Shown one piece after another: positions 10,312 through 18,747 of a stretch of 64,000 bases of DNA; position 1 is the stretch's first letter; each line of letters opens with the position of its first letter. The stretch lies in the NCBI GenBank assembly GCA_004555155.1, contig SFJH01000004.1:37311-101310 (forward strand), in the 5' to 3' direction. A model generated the notes under the pieces. That model ran no database searches and was not told the origin of the DNA. It was given only the letters and a program-made list of their open reading frames with translations. Origin of the DNA: Clostridiales bacterium (GTDB lineage: Bacteria > Bacillota > Clostridia > Christensenellales > Aristaeellaceae). Made by a program: the position numbers and the translations under genes.

Positions 10312-10351
10312 AAAACGCCTTCGCATACGCTTGATCATGCGGAGGTGTTTT
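10312..10351 (+). terminator. Hairpin spanning the queA end and the bofA ribosome-binding site
   Basis: AAAACGCCTTCGCAT (10312-10326) pairs with ATGCGGAGGTGTTTT (10336-10350) with only two G-U style mismatches, and a T-rich tract follows. It looks like the queA terminator, but its 3' arm contains the GGAGGTG ribosome-binding site of bofA. Confidence 0.65.
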
Positions 10352-10354
10352 ATT

Positions 10355-10621
10355 GTGCAAATCCCGTGGGAATTGGTGGCCTCGTTTGCGATTGGGCTGG
10401 CGCTGCTGTGCCTGATCGGGTATCTGCTGCTGGTGCCGATGCGGTTCATGTGGCGGCTGGTGGCGGGCTGCGTGATGGGCGCGGCGGCGCTGGGACTGGT
10501 CAATGCCTTCGGATCGCTGGTGGGGTTTTCGGTGGAGATCAATCCCTTTACGGCGATGGCCGTGGGCTTTCTCGGCCTGCCCGGCGCGGGCATGGTCATC
10601 GCGCTGCAGCTGCTGCTGTAG
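10355..10621 (+). CDS. bofA: BofA family pro-sigma-K processing regulator
   Basis: This 88-residue protein has three hydrophobic segments and the BofA C-terminal pattern GFLGLPGAGMV preceded by NAFGSLVG and INPFTA. In Bacillus, BofA holds the SpoIVFB protease inactive in the outer forespore membrane; the clostridial role is less clear. The start is the GTG at 10355 with GGAGGTG seven bases upstream. The ribosome-binding site lies in the 3' arm of a terminator-like hairpin. The 195-base AT-richer gap that follows (10622-10816) shows no gene and no convincing promoter. Confidence 0.85.
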   Translation: MQIPWELVASFAIGLALLCLIGYLLLVPMRFMWRLVAGCVMGAAALGLVNAFGSLVGFSVEINPFTAMAVGFLGLPGAGMVIALQLLL

Positions 10622-10848
10622 GCGGGAAGCGCGTCCGCCCAAAATTGGTATTTTTGCGAAATACAGATGTGCATCTCTCAAAATGCTCTGGGGATCATCC
10701 TACTCAAATGGACGAAAATAATTCAGATTGTGTTGATAGGTATCGACATTGATTTACCACGGTACTATGATGTTCTTGCTGTCATGCGACGGAAAATACG
10801 GATGGAGGAACCTGAGATGAAAAGTTTGTCACTCTTCTTCTGGCGCTC

Positions 10849-12336
10849 GTGCTGGCAATGAGCAGCGTGAGCGCGTTCGCCTGCACCGGATTCTATGTTG
10901 GCAAGGGCGCCAGCGCCAATGGCACGACCATGATCGGCCATACCGTCGACTCCTGGACCACGGCGCAGAGCGTCACCTGGGTGGTGGATCGCGTGGAGGA
11001 CGAGCCCGGCCGCACCTACAAGGTGGCCGACGGCGTGGAATTCCCGCTGCCCGATACCACTTACAAGTATACCACGACGCCCTTCACCTACGGCATCTGG
11101 GACGGCGCCACCGCCAATGAAATGGGCGTCGGCTGCACCGCCGCCATCACCTGCTATGTGACCGACGAGATGAAGGAGCTGGATCCCACCGTTGAAAACG
11201 GCCTGAGCGAGCAGTTCCTGTGCGCGCTGGTCGCCCTGTGCGCGTCCTCTGCGCGCGAGGGCGTTCAGGTTCTGGCCGATTACATCGACATGTTCGGCAA
11301 TGCCGAGCAGAACACCATTCTGATCGCCGACCAGAATGAGGCCTGGTACATGGAGACCTACACCGGCCATCAGTGGTGCGCGGTCAAGATGCCCGAGGAC
11401 TGCGTCGCCGTGTTCGGCAACCAGTTCATGCTGCAGTCCGTCGATCCCGAGAGCGACGACGTGATGTACTCCGACGAGCTGTTCTCCATGCCCGAGGAGG
11501 CCGGCCTGGCGGTCTATACCGAGGACGGCAGCATGGATCTGTTCGCCACCTATTCCGGCAACGTGCTGCGCGACGGCAACAACCTGCGCACCTGGTACGG
11601 CCACGTGCTCTTCGCGCCCTCCACGGCCGGCGAGTATGCCACCGAGACCCACTACGATCTGTTCTATCAGCCCGACGCGCCCATCACGCTGAACGACGTG
11701 TTCGACATGACCCGCGCCCGCTATGAGGGCGCCGAGTATTGCCCCGAGACCATCGAGGACTACGCATATGACATCCGCGTCATCGCCATCGAGCGCCAGA
11801 TGAACATCGGCGTCATCGAAATCCACGACGATCTGCCCGCCGAGATGGCCATCACCACCTGGGTCTGCACCACCGATGCGGAGCACTCCGTGTATCTGCC
11901 CGTCTCCAACCTGGTCACCGACCTGGCGGACGTGTTCGAGTACGTTCCCGAGACGGACGGCCCCGACGAGAACTGCGCGCACTACCTGTTCAAGCGCCTG
12001 TCCGCGCTGGCGAAGCAGGACCGCGAGTGGTACGGCCAGGGCGTCCGCGCCTACTGGAACCAGGTCGAAGAGCAGCTCGTCGACGTGAACGGCGATGTGC
12101 TGGCCGAGACGCTGAAGCTCTATGAGACCGATCCCGAGGCCGCCAAGGCGTACATCACCAACTACACCATCGGCGTTCAGCAGAAGGCGGTTGAGGATGC
12201 GAAGACCATCTTCGATGAGCTGATGTGGTATGTCATCTCCTGCACCAACACCTCAAAGGATCCCCATGCCTTCAATCCCTTCGTGCCCTCCCTGCTGATC
12301 GTTGAGGAAGAGGCCGAGACGGAAGAGGCCGCCTGA
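10849..12336 (+). CDS. Secreted C69-family dipeptidase, start region frameshifted
   Basis: The protein matches C69 (PepD-like) N-terminal-nucleophile peptidases: the mature start ACTGFYVGKGAS would expose the catalytic Cys after signal cleavage. A ribosome-binding site (GGAGG, 10804-10808) and ATG at 10817 begin MKSLSLFF, which stops after 14 codons. The signal peptide appears one frame away: KFVTLLLALVLAM then SSVSAFA. One extra A in the A-run at 10820-10823 would restore an in-frame MKKFVTLL. As written, the frame can start only at the GTG at 10849, which truncates the signal peptide. The rest, 495 codons, is intact. It may be a sequencing error or a real mutation. Confidence 0.85.
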   Translation: MLAMSSVSAFACTGFYVGKGASANGTTMIGHTVDSWTTAQSVTWVVDRVEDEPGRTYKVADGVEFPLPDTTYKYTTTPFTYGIWDGATANEMGVGCTAAITCYVTDEMKELDPTVENGLSEQFLCALVALCASSAREGVQVLADYIDMFGNAEQNTILIADQNEAWYMETYTGHQWCAVKMPEDCVAVFGNQFMLQSVDPESDDVMYSDELFSMPEEAGLAVYTEDGSMDLFATYSGNVLRDGNNLRTWYGHVLFAPSTAGEYATETHYDLFYQPDAPITLNDVFDMTRARYEGAEYCPETIEDYAYDIRVIAIERQMNIGVIEIHDDLPAEMAITTWVCTTDAEHSVYLPVSNLVTDLADVFEYVPETDGPDENCAHYLFKRLSALAKQDREWYGQGVRAYWNQVEEQLVDVNGDVLAETLKLYETDPEAAKAYITNYTIGVQQKAVEDAKTIFDELMWYVISCTNTSKDPHAFNPFVPSLLIVEEEAETEEAA

Positions 12337-12359
12337 TTGACGGAAACCATCTGAATGAC

Positions 12360-12394
12360 CCAAGGGCCCTGCCGCTAAGCGGCAGGGCCCTTGG
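12360..12394 (+). terminator. Strong hairpin after the C69 peptidase
   Basis: A perfect 16-bp stem (12360-12375 with 12379-12394) and a TAA loop lie 23 bases after the stop. There is no T-run after it, so termination strength is uncertain. Confidence 0.6.
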
Positions 12395-12401
12395 CATGGG
12401 A

Positions 12402-12587
12402 GCCGAATGGGCGCGATAAATCCCCCGGATTCGACTGGGGGTAGAGATGCCCTTCTTGGAGGGCCATCACAGGAGTTAAGCCCTTACCTGTTCAACGGGT
12501 GGTTATGACTGCGGGAAAGCGTTTCGCGGCGGTCTGCCGTCAGCCCCGCGGAGACGGCAGGCCGCCGCGGAACGCTTGAGGTTCGGC
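12402..12587 (+). ncRNA. Structured RNA candidate (raiA-motif-like)
   Basis: About 186 nt without a gene fold into a nested structure that can be read by eye. GCCGAA (12402-12407) closes with TTCGGC (12582-12587). Inside are a CCCCC/GGGGG hairpin (12422-12441), a bulged GATGCCCT stem (12446-12468), and a 25-bp near-perfect hairpin (12517-12541 with 12553-12577). An H-type pseudoknot is formed by ACAGG (12469-12473) with CCTGT (12487-12491), interleaved with GCCC (12480-12483) and GGGT (12497-12500). Size and architecture recall the raiA-motif RNA of Firmicutes, but I cannot confirm that without a covariance search. Strand is chosen from G-U compatibility and is uncertain. Confidence 0.55.
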
Positions 12588-12616
12588 GACAGCCTGTGCG
12601 GGGGTCAAAGGCGGGT

Positions 12617-13918
12617 CTATTCGCTGAACAGCTCGGTCAGACAGCGGCCGTCCGTGCCCTCCATCTTCAGACCGAGGGCGTGGGCGAAGGTGGGCGCTTC
12701 GTCGACCAGCAGCGCGTCCGGGATCACTGCGCCGGGCTTCATGTGCGGGCCGAAGGCGATCAGCGTGGGCTGAGGTCCCTTTTCCGGCAGATGACCGTGC
12801 GTGGCGCGGCCGAACCGGTAGTTGCGGTTGTCCTGGGGGCGCACCAGCGGACGCACCCAGTCGTTGGCGAAGGTGGTGTAGCCGTCGGTCTCCACCACGA
12901 AGGAGAAGTCGCCGCCCAGATGGTGCTGCGCGCGGGCCTCGGCTTCGGTGAACACCTGACCGACGCCCATGACCTCGCCGGCGGCCAGCTCGTCCAGCAC
13001 GGCCTTCGTGCGCGCCAGATCCTCCGCGCAGTCGGGATGCTTCAGATAGACCAGCGCGGAGAGTCCGCCGGACTTCGCAAAGGCGGTCCAGTCGCGGATT
13101 TCGCCGCTTTCGTCCACGTCGATCAGCCCGCGCTCGGCCAGCAGCGCGTTCAGCGCCACGCAGCGGCGAATGGCCAGCTGACCGTGGTCGCTGACGATGA
13201 AGAAGTCGGTCTTGTCCAGAATGCCCGCGTCGTCCGCCGCCTTCATCAGCTGGCCGATCCACAGGTTTGTCTCGTACAGACCCGCTTCCACCTTGGGCGT
13301 GAACAGACCCGTCTCGTGGCGGTAGGCGTCCACGTTGGCGGGATGCACCATCAGCAGGTTGGGCTTGAAGCTGGTCAGCATGTCGCAGGCGCAGGCCATC
13401 ACGAAGGCGTCGCACCAGGGGTGCTTGCGGTGGCGGTTTTCCACATACTTCAGGTTGGGCAGCACGATCTTCTGCATGACCTCCTCGCTGGAGCCGGAAT
13501 CGCGGAAGCACTGCTCCGAGGACTCGCCGTGCTGCGGCCAGTATTCGTTCACGAGATAGTCGATGTTCTTGTCGTTGCCGGTCACCGGCCAGAACACGGC
13601 GGCGGTGGACAGTCCGGCCTCATGGGCGCAATCGAAGATCGACTTCGCCTTCACCAGACTGCGCTCATGCTGCCAGAGACTGCTGCGCACCAGCAGCTCG
13701 GGGCGCTCGTTGTTCACGATGCCGTGGGTTTCGGGGTATACGCCGGTCATCATGGTGGAATGGCAGGGATAGGTGATGGTGGGATAGACGGACTTCACGC
13801 GATTGACGCGGGCAGTGCGATCCCATACCGATTCAAAGGTGTACAGCTTCGATAGAATTTCCAGATCTTCATAGACCATCGCGTCCACGGACACGACGAC
13901 CACATGCCGGTCGTTCAT
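12617..13918 (-). CDS. Alkaline phosphatase-superfamily phosphodiesterase (type I NPP-like)
   Basis: The 433-residue protein starts MNDRHVVVVSVDAM, giving the first metal-binding Asp, followed by the nucleophile region YPTITYPCHSTMMTG and later metal-ligand segments (FFIVSDHGQ and RATHGHLP). These are features of nucleotide pyrophosphatase/phosphodiesterases. There is no signal peptide, so it should be cytoplasmic. It is followed by no gene on its strand and lies 18 bases downstream of an SGNH hydrolase, so a shared transcript is likely. The physiological ester is unknown. Confidence 0.85.
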   Translation of the reverse strand: MNDRHVVVVSVDAMVYEDLEILSKLYTFESVWDRTARVNRVKSVYPTITYPCHSTMMTGVYPETHGIVNNERPELLVRSSLWQHERSLVKAKSIFDCAHEAGLSTAAVFWPVTGNDKNIDYLVNEYWPQHGESSEQCFRDSGSSEEVMQKIVLPNLKYVENRHRKHPWCDAFVMACACDMLTSFKPNLLMVHPANVDAYRHETGLFTPKVEAGLYETNLWIGQLMKAADDAGILDKTDFFIVSDHGQLAIRRCVALNALLAERGLIDVDESGEIRDWTAFAKSGGLSALVYLKHPDCAEDLARTKAVLDELAAGEVMGVGQVFTEAEARAQHHLGGDFSFVVETDGYTTFANDWVRPLVRPQDNRNYRFGRATHGHLPEKGPQPTLIAFGPHMKPGAVIPDALLVDEAPTFAHALGLKMEGTDGRCLTELFSE

Positions 13919-13936
13919 GGCGAGTTCCTCCTGATT

Positions 13937-14575
13937 TCATTCAAAAATTCTGCGAACCTCGCGGGCGACGGCCTGTCCCAGCGCGCGGTGAGATTCCGGT
14001 TCCATGTGAATGCCGTCGATCTTCGAGGGCTGCGCGACTGCGGCGGCGTCCAGGAAGAACACGCCCTTGGCTTCGGCCACATGGCGATAATATTTCGCGA
14101 AGCTGCGGCTCTCCGCGGCGGCGTTGCGGAGCGTGCCGAAGGGATCGTTTTCCACTGCGGGATCGATCAGGATCGGCGAGACCAGCAGGATCTTCACACC
14201 GTTGGGGAACACAAGACTGCTCTCCCTGCGCGCCTGCACGGCTTCCGTCAGCGCGATCAGCGCGTCGCAGCCCCGGGCGGCGGAGAATGCGTCCACAAAT
14301 TTCAGATCGTTGGTGCCCAGCATCAGCACCAGCAGATCCAGCGGCTTCTGCGCCACCAGCGCGACGGGCAGCGCGTCGCAGCCCAGCCGCCAGGGCGTGC
14401 AGGGATCCTCATAGACGGTGGTGCGGGCGTTGGAGCCGTCCTCGATCACGCGGAAGTCCGCCCCCAGTTCGCGCTGGAGCACGCCGGTCCAGCGGGTATT
14501 TTCGTCATATCGCACGCCGGAGCCGGGGGTGAATCCCCAGGTGTTGGAATCGCCAAAGCAAAGGATGTTCTTCAT
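13937..14575 (-). CDS. SGNH/GDSL-family hydrolase
   Basis: The start is the ATG at 14575 (MKNILCFGDSNTWG), giving 212 residues. Block I is GDSNTWG with the catalytic Ser, block III is GTNDL, and block V is DGIHMEPESH with the catalytic Asp and His. The family hydrolyses esters, commonly acetyl groups on sugars. There is no signal peptide. It is transcribed from its own promoter and runs into the phosphodiesterase gene. Its neighbour on the far side is another SGNH protein. Confidence 0.88.
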   Translation of the reverse strand: MKNILCFGDSNTWGFTPGSGVRYDENTRWTGVLQRELGADFRVIEDGSNARTTVYEDPCTPWRLGCDALPVALVAQKPLDLLVLMLGTNDLKFVDAFSAARGCDALIALTEAVQARRESSLVFPNGVKILLVSPILIDPAVENDPFGTLRNAAAESRSFAKYYRHVAEAKGVFFLDAAAVAQPSKIDGIHMEPESHRALGQAVAREVRRIFE

Positions 14576-14617
14576 GTGTGCCTCCACATTCGATGGGTTG
14601 AATATTTTACTACATAA

Positions 14618-14646
14618 ATTATACGCTTCCGCCGGAAAATTCGCAA
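14618..14646 (-). promoter_or_regulatory. Promoter of SGNH hydrolase-phosphodiesterase operon
   Basis: Minus strand TTGCGA (14641-14646), 17 bases, TATAAT (14618-14623), about 45 bases before the ATG at 14575. Confidence 0.7.
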
Positions 14647-14709
14647 TGGTTTTGTCGGAATCTGTGCAAAAAAACGCGCAGTTCCCGGAAGGGGAGCTGC
14701 GCGCAGGGA

Positions 14710-15741
14710 TCATACGCCCTGATCGAGGATCTCCTTCAGCAGCGGAGTCAGGTGGTCGGCGATGACGCGATGGCCGTCCCGAAGCGGATGCAGCGGCTCC
14801 GCCGGCACCCAGCCGCGGCTGGAGATAAAGTGGATGGGGTGCGCGTGCGTGCGATTGTACTCGGCGACGAACGCGCCCACGTCGGCGTCGAAGTTGCCGC
14901 AGAAGGCGCTCAGGCAGACGACGATGGACTGCGGCGCGCGTTCGCGGATCAGATCGACCAGCTCGCCATAGCGAAGGATGTATTCCTCCGCGCTGGCGGC
15001 GAAGTCGTTCGCGCCGTGGTTGATGACCGCGATGTCCGGCTTCTCGCCGGTATAGGGCACGCCGTCGAAGACCCAGGGGTAGATCAATCCGGCCCGGGGC
15101 ACGCTGCCGCAGCCCGCCCGGGTGAGTCCCACCGCGCCGTAGGCCTGATAGATCGCCCGCAGGTTCAGCCGCTCGGCGGTGAGCGCGGCGTAGGTGGCGG
15201 CGTTGTCGTCCTGATAGGGGCGGTTGAACTGGTCGATCAGGTTGGCGGGCGTTTCGGCGTAGTCCGCGTCCGTCAGCACGCCCTCGGTGATGGAATCGCC
15301 GATGAATTCAATGATCTTCCGATCGTCCGGCGGGAGCGCGCCGGGCGCGTCCGCGTCCGCGCCAATGAAGGCGATCGAGCCCATCAGCGGCGCGTACCAG
15401 CGGGGGAGCTGCTCCATGCCGCCCTTGTAGGTCACGCGCACGACGTGCTCGCCGTCGCGGCCGGCGTCAATGCGCAGATAGCGATCCACCGGAACCTCGA
15501 CCCGCGCGCCGCCGTCCACCTGAATCCACAGGTGGGGAAAGGGCTGGCCCAGATAGCCCAGGTCGAAGCGCAGCCGCGCCTCCCGTCCCCGGAAGGCCAG
15601 CTCGAAACAGGAACCCGCCGCCGTGGTGGCGGTATACGCCGCAGTGGGCTGTACGAATACATGGGGATCCGCGCCGTCCGCGCTCAGACAGCTCCAGCGA
15701 CCGGTCAGGCGCACCGCCGGGTCGTGCCAGGGAATGAACAT
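14710..15741 (-). CDS. Two-domain SGNH hydrolase (carbohydrate esterase-like)
   Basis: The 343-residue protein starts at the ATG at 15741 (MFIPWHDP) with AAAGGA upstream. The N-terminal 140 residues form a beta-rich domain of the type found before CE2/SGNH esterases. The catalytic domain begins IEFIGDSITEG with the nucleophile Ser, continues through INHGANDFA, and ends with the HPLRDGHRVIADH Asp/His block. A sugar deacetylase role is plausible. It follows the alcohol dehydrogenase gene by 30 bases on the same strand and is probably co-transcribed. Confidence 0.85.
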   Translation of the reverse strand: MFIPWHDPAVRLTGRWSCLSADGADPHVFVQPTAAYTATTAAGSCFELAFRGREARLRFDLGYLGQPFPHLWIQVDGGARVEVPVDRYLRIDAGRDGEHVVRVTYKGGMEQLPRWYAPLMGSIAFIGADADAPGALPPDDRKIIEFIGDSITEGVLTDADYAETPANLIDQFNRPYQDDNAATYAALTAERLNLRAIYQAYGAVGLTRAGCGSVPRAGLIYPWVFDGVPYTGEKPDIAVINHGANDFAASAEEYILRYGELVDLIRERAPQSIVVCLSAFCGNFDADVGAFVAEYNRTHAHPIHFISSRGWVPAEPLHPLRDGHRVIADHLTPLLKEILDQGV

Positions 15742-15771
15742 ACGCTCGCGTCCTTTCAATAGAGGTTCGGT

Positions 15772-16818
15772 TTATCCGATGCGGACGACCGCCTTGACGA
15801 TGTCGGCCTTGTTTTTCACGCTGTCGTCCATGGCCTGCTGGACGTCGTCCAGATCGTAGCAGTTGGTGACGATGCCCTTCAGATTGATCCGGCCCGCCGC
15901 GACGGCCTCGATGGCCATCGGGTAGATGTGGCGGTAGCGGAACACGGTCTTGAAGGTCAGCTCCTTGTCCAGCGCCAGACTGACGGGCAGCGTCAGCTCG
16001 CCGGTTCTGCTGTAACCCACCAGCACGATGGTCGCGCCCTTCTTCGCCATGTGAATGGCCTGAACGGTGGTGACCTGGGTTCCGGCGGTCTCGATGACCA
16101 GATCCACGCCGCGGCCGTCGGTCAGCTCCGCGATCTTTGCCAGCACGTCCTCCTTTGCGGCGTTGATCGCGCCGTCCGCGCCCAGCTCCAGCGCCTTCTC
16201 CAGACGCTTTTCCATCACGTCCACCATGTAGACCCGGTTGACGCCCATGGCCTTCAGCGCCATCATGCTCACCAGTCCGATGCAGCCGGAGCCGGTGACC
16301 ACCGCGGTCTGACCCGCCTGCGCGCCGCCCTGACGCGCGGCGTGGAAGCCCACCGCCAGCGGCTCGATCAGCGCGCCCTCCAGGGTGCTGACGTTTTCCG
16401 GCAGCTTGAAGCACAGATCGGCCTCGTGGGCCACGTATTCCTGAAACACGCCGTCCACCGGCGGGGTGGCGAAGAACACCACGTCGGGGCAGAGGTTGTA
16501 GCGGCCCGTCTTGCAGAATTCGCACTTGCCGCAGGTCTTGCCCGGCTCCAGCGCCACGCGGTCGCCCACCTTCAGATGCCTGACGTTCGCGCCGACCTCC
16601 ACCACCGTGCCGCCCGGCTCGTGTCCCAGCACGAAGGGCGGTTCCACGACGTAATTGCCGATGGCCCCGGATTCGTAATAGTGCAGATCGCTGCCGCAGA
16701 TGCCGACGTACTCCAGCTTCACCAGCACCTCGTCGTCCTTCGGCACGGGGATGGGGCGCTGTTCGAAGCCCATCTTGCCGATGCCCAGCATCACTGCGGT
16801 CTTCATGGTACCCTTCAT
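15772..16818 (-). CDS. Zinc-dependent NAD(P) alcohol dehydrogenase (polyol dehydrogenase-like)
   Basis: The 348-residue medium-chain dehydrogenase starts at the ATG at 16818 behind GGAGG. It has the catalytic zinc site (CGSDLHYY and the GHEPGGTV segment) and four structural zinc cysteines in CGKCEFCKTGRYNLC. The nucleotide motif is degenerate: GSGCIGLVS. It most resembles the sorbitol/xylitol/threonine dehydrogenase group. Its pairing with a sugar esterase suggests use of a polyol or sugar-derived alcohol. The exact substrate is open. Confidence 0.88.
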   Translation of the reverse strand: MKGTMKTAVMLGIGKMGFEQRPIPVPKDDEVLVKLEYVGICGSDLHYYESGAIGNYVVEPPFVLGHEPGGTVVEVGANVRHLKVGDRVALEPGKTCGKCEFCKTGRYNLCPDVVFFATPPVDGVFQEYVAHEADLCFKLPENVSTLEGALIEPLAVGFHAARQGGAQAGQTAVVTGSGCIGLVSMMALKAMGVNRVYMVDVMEKRLEKALELGADGAINAAKEDVLAKIAELTDGRGVDLVIETAGTQVTTVQAIHMAKKGATIVLVGYSRTGELTLPVSLALDKELTFKTVFRYRHIYPMAIEAVAAGRINLKGIVTNCYDLDDVQQAMDDSVKNKADIVKAVVRIG

Positions 16819-16879
16819 GGAAATCAGCCTCCGTATGTGATAAAATGGATCCAAAACGACCAGAATAATGACCGACATC

Positions 16880-16909
16880 ATTGTATCACGCGCTTCACAG
16901 ACCTGTCAA
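16880..16909 (-). promoter_or_regulatory. Promoter of the alcohol dehydrogenase-esterase operon
   Basis: Minus strand TTGACA (16904-16909), an 18-base spacer, and TACAAT (16880-16885) with an extended -10 TG. Confidence 0.7.
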
Positions 16910-16948
16910 TGCGCACAGGATGCAGGCAGAAAAAATGAAGGACGGGGC

Positions 16949-16977
16949 TTGTATCTTGGCTGTGAATGTTATATAAT
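16949..16977 (+). promoter_or_regulatory. Promoter of phosphofructokinase
   Basis: TTGTAT (16949-16954), 17 bases, TATAAT (16972-16977), 54 bases before the pfk ATG. It diverges from the dehydrogenase promoter. Confidence 0.7.
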
Positions 16978-17031
16978 GGAAATGTAAATGTCCGTTCCGG
17001 AACGTATGAACCACGAGAGAGGTGTTTATTC

Positions 17032-18105
17032 ATGATCAGAATCGGTATGCTCACCAGCGGCGGCGACTGCCAGGCGCTGAACGCGGCGATGCGCGGCGTG
17101 GCCAAGACGCTTTACAATTCCAAAGAAGATGTGGAGATCTACGGCTTCCTCGACGGATACCAGGGCCTGATTTACGGCCGGTTCCGCCTGCTGACCTACG
17201 ACGATTTCTCCGGCATTCTCACCAAGGGCGGCACCTTCCTGGGCAGCAGCCGCACGCCCTTCAAGACCATCCAGGAGCCGGGCGCGGACGGCGTCGACAA
17301 GGTTGCAGCGATGAAGCAGAACTATTACAAGCTGCAGCTGAACTGCCTGGTGATCCTGGGCGGCAACGGCACCCACAAGACCGCGAATCTGCTGCGCGAG
17401 CAGGGACTGAACGTCGTGACCCTGCCCAAGACCATCGACAACGACCTCTGGGGCACCGACATGACCTTCGGCTTCCAGAGCGCCGTGAACGTGGCCACCG
17501 ACGCCATCGACTGCATTCACACCACCGCCGCGTCCCACGGCCGCGTGTTCATCGTGGAGGTCATGGGCCACAAGGTCGGCTGGCTGACCCTCAACGCGGG
17601 CATGGCCGGCGGCGCGGACATCATCCTGATCCCCGAGATCCCCTACGATATCGACAAGGTGGTCAAGAAGATCAAGGAGCGCCACGACAAGGGCAGCCGC
17701 TTCACCATCCTGGCCGTCGCCGAGGGCGCCATCTCCAAGGAGGACGCGAAGCTGTCCAAGAAGGAATACAAAAAGAAGATGGAGAACTACAAGTATCCCT
17801 CCGTCTCCTATGAAATCGCCGAGCAGATCGCCAAGAAGAGCGGCTTCGACGTGCGCGTGACCGTGCCTGGACATACCCAGCGCGGCGGCAGTCCCTGCCC
17901 CTATGACCGCGTGTTCGCCAGCCGCCTCGGCTCCGAGGCGGGCCGCCTGATTCTGAAGGGCGAGTACGGCTTCATGGTGGGCTACAAGAACCGCGAGATC
18001 GTGAAGGTCCCGCTGGAGGACGTGGCCGGCAAGCTGAAGATGGTCGATCCCGACGCCTCCATCGTCAAGGAGGCCAAGATGCTGGGCATCAGCTTCGGCG
18101 ACTGA
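17032..18105 (+). CDS. pfkA: 6-phosphofructokinase
   Basis: The enzyme phosphorylates fructose 6-phosphate in glycolysis. The start is the ATG at 17032 (MIRIGMLTSGGDC) with GAGAGGTG upstream, giving 357 residues. The active-site segment is PKTIDNDLWGTD. The phosphoryl-donor loop reads GGNGTH, with Gly at the position where PPi enzymes carry Asp, while Lys in PKTIDND is the PPi/mixed type. This Gly plus Lys combination is known from ATP-using group III enzymes of actinobacteria. ATP is the likely donor, but PPi cannot be excluded. The gene is monocistronic. Confidence 0.93.
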   Translation: MIRIGMLTSGGDCQALNAAMRGVAKTLYNSKEDVEIYGFLDGYQGLIYGRFRLLTYDDFSGILTKGGTFLGSSRTPFKTIQEPGADGVDKVAAMKQNYYKLQLNCLVILGGNGTHKTANLLREQGLNVVTLPKTIDNDLWGTDMTFGFQSAVNVATDAIDCIHTTAASHGRVFIVEVMGHKVGWLTLNAGMAGGADIILIPEIPYDIDKVVKKIKERHDKGSRFTILAVAEGAISKEDAKLSKKEYKKKMENYKYPSVSYEIAEQIAKKSGFDVRVTVPGHTQRGGSPCPYDRVFASRLGSEAGRLILKGEYGFMVGYKNREIVKVPLEDVAGKLKMVDPDASIVKEAKMLGISFGD

Positions 18106-18168
18106 GTGCAATTCATTTCCGGGGGCCGCACAGGTTCTCCTTTTCGAGCGCGAGACCGAATGTATAAA

Positions 18169-18197
18169 CGGGGCGGAGAGGTGAACTCTCCGCCCCG
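18169..18197 (-). terminator. Terminator of yjdF, convergent with pfkA
   Basis: CGGGGCGGAGAG (18169-18180) pairs with CTCTCCGCCCCG (18186-18197). On the minus strand a TTTATA tract follows. Confidence 0.75.
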
Positions 18198-18203
18198 CTG
18201 GCG

Positions 18204-18614
18204 TCAATGACCGCGGTGGCGCTGCTTCTGCCGCTCGCGCTTCAGAAGATACTGCCGCCGGGCCTCCGCCTCCCGCTGCGCACGGGTTTGAATCCGCCGT
18301 TCCTCCTTTGCCGCTTCGCGCCCGGCCTGCAGTGCCTGCTGGGCGCGGGTGCCGATCCCGCGATCGATGGCTCTCGCCGCTTCCCGCTGGCGTCGCTTCG
18401 GGTTGGCTGCGGGCGGCTTGACCAGCCCGCCCGGCTGCGCCGGAGAGAAGGTCAGCCCGGAAAACGACCGCAGTAGCCACGCGTGAACCTCGGGTTCGCT
18501 GGGCTCCGGGCCGAATACGTGCCGCGCTGCGGAGAGCTGTCCGAGATCATCGGTGCGCTCCGCAACGCCCACCCAGAAGGGGGATTCAAAGAAAACCGTC
18601 AGTGCAATGCGCAT
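18204..18614 (-). CDS. yjdF: YjdF family protein (DUF2992)
   Basis: The 136-residue protein starts at the ATG at 18614 behind AGGAGG. The N-terminal half has the YjdF signature LTVFFESPFWVGV and the HVFGPEPSEPEV segment; the C-terminal half is a highly basic, probably helical tail rich in Arg, Gln and Glu. Its function is not established. In other Firmicutes the gene is preceded by the yjdF-motif RNA, which responds to azaaromatic compounds. A 127-nt leader precedes it here too. Confidence 0.9.
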   Translation of the reverse strand: MRIALTVFFESPFWVGVAERTDDLGQLSAARHVFGPEPSEPEVHAWLLRSFSGLTFSPAQPGGLVKPPAANPKRRQREAARAIDRGIGTRAQQALQAGREAAKEERRIQTRAQREAEARRQYLLKRERQKQRHRGH

Positions 18615-18741
18615 GTTGCACGCCTCCTGTTCGCCGAACCAGGTTTGGAAGGGCGGACGACCCACAGGAGGGGAGGGCTACTGATGGCGAAAAGCCACGC
18701 ACGGACTACCAACCGCGCCGTGTTTTTCCCTTCGGTTCGAC
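18615..18741 (-). ncRNA. yjdF leader, candidate yjdF (azaaromatic-sensing) riboswitch
   Basis: Between the promoter and the yjdF start lies a GC-rich leader of about 127 nt. On the minus strand it contains GGTTGGTAGTCC, the hairpin GTGGCTTTTCGCCA and CAGTAGCC, and ends over the AGGAGG site. Gene context and leader length fit the yjdF-motif riboswitch. The identification rests mainly on context, because I cannot run a covariance model. Confidence 0.6.
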
Positions 18742-18747
18742 AGAGTC

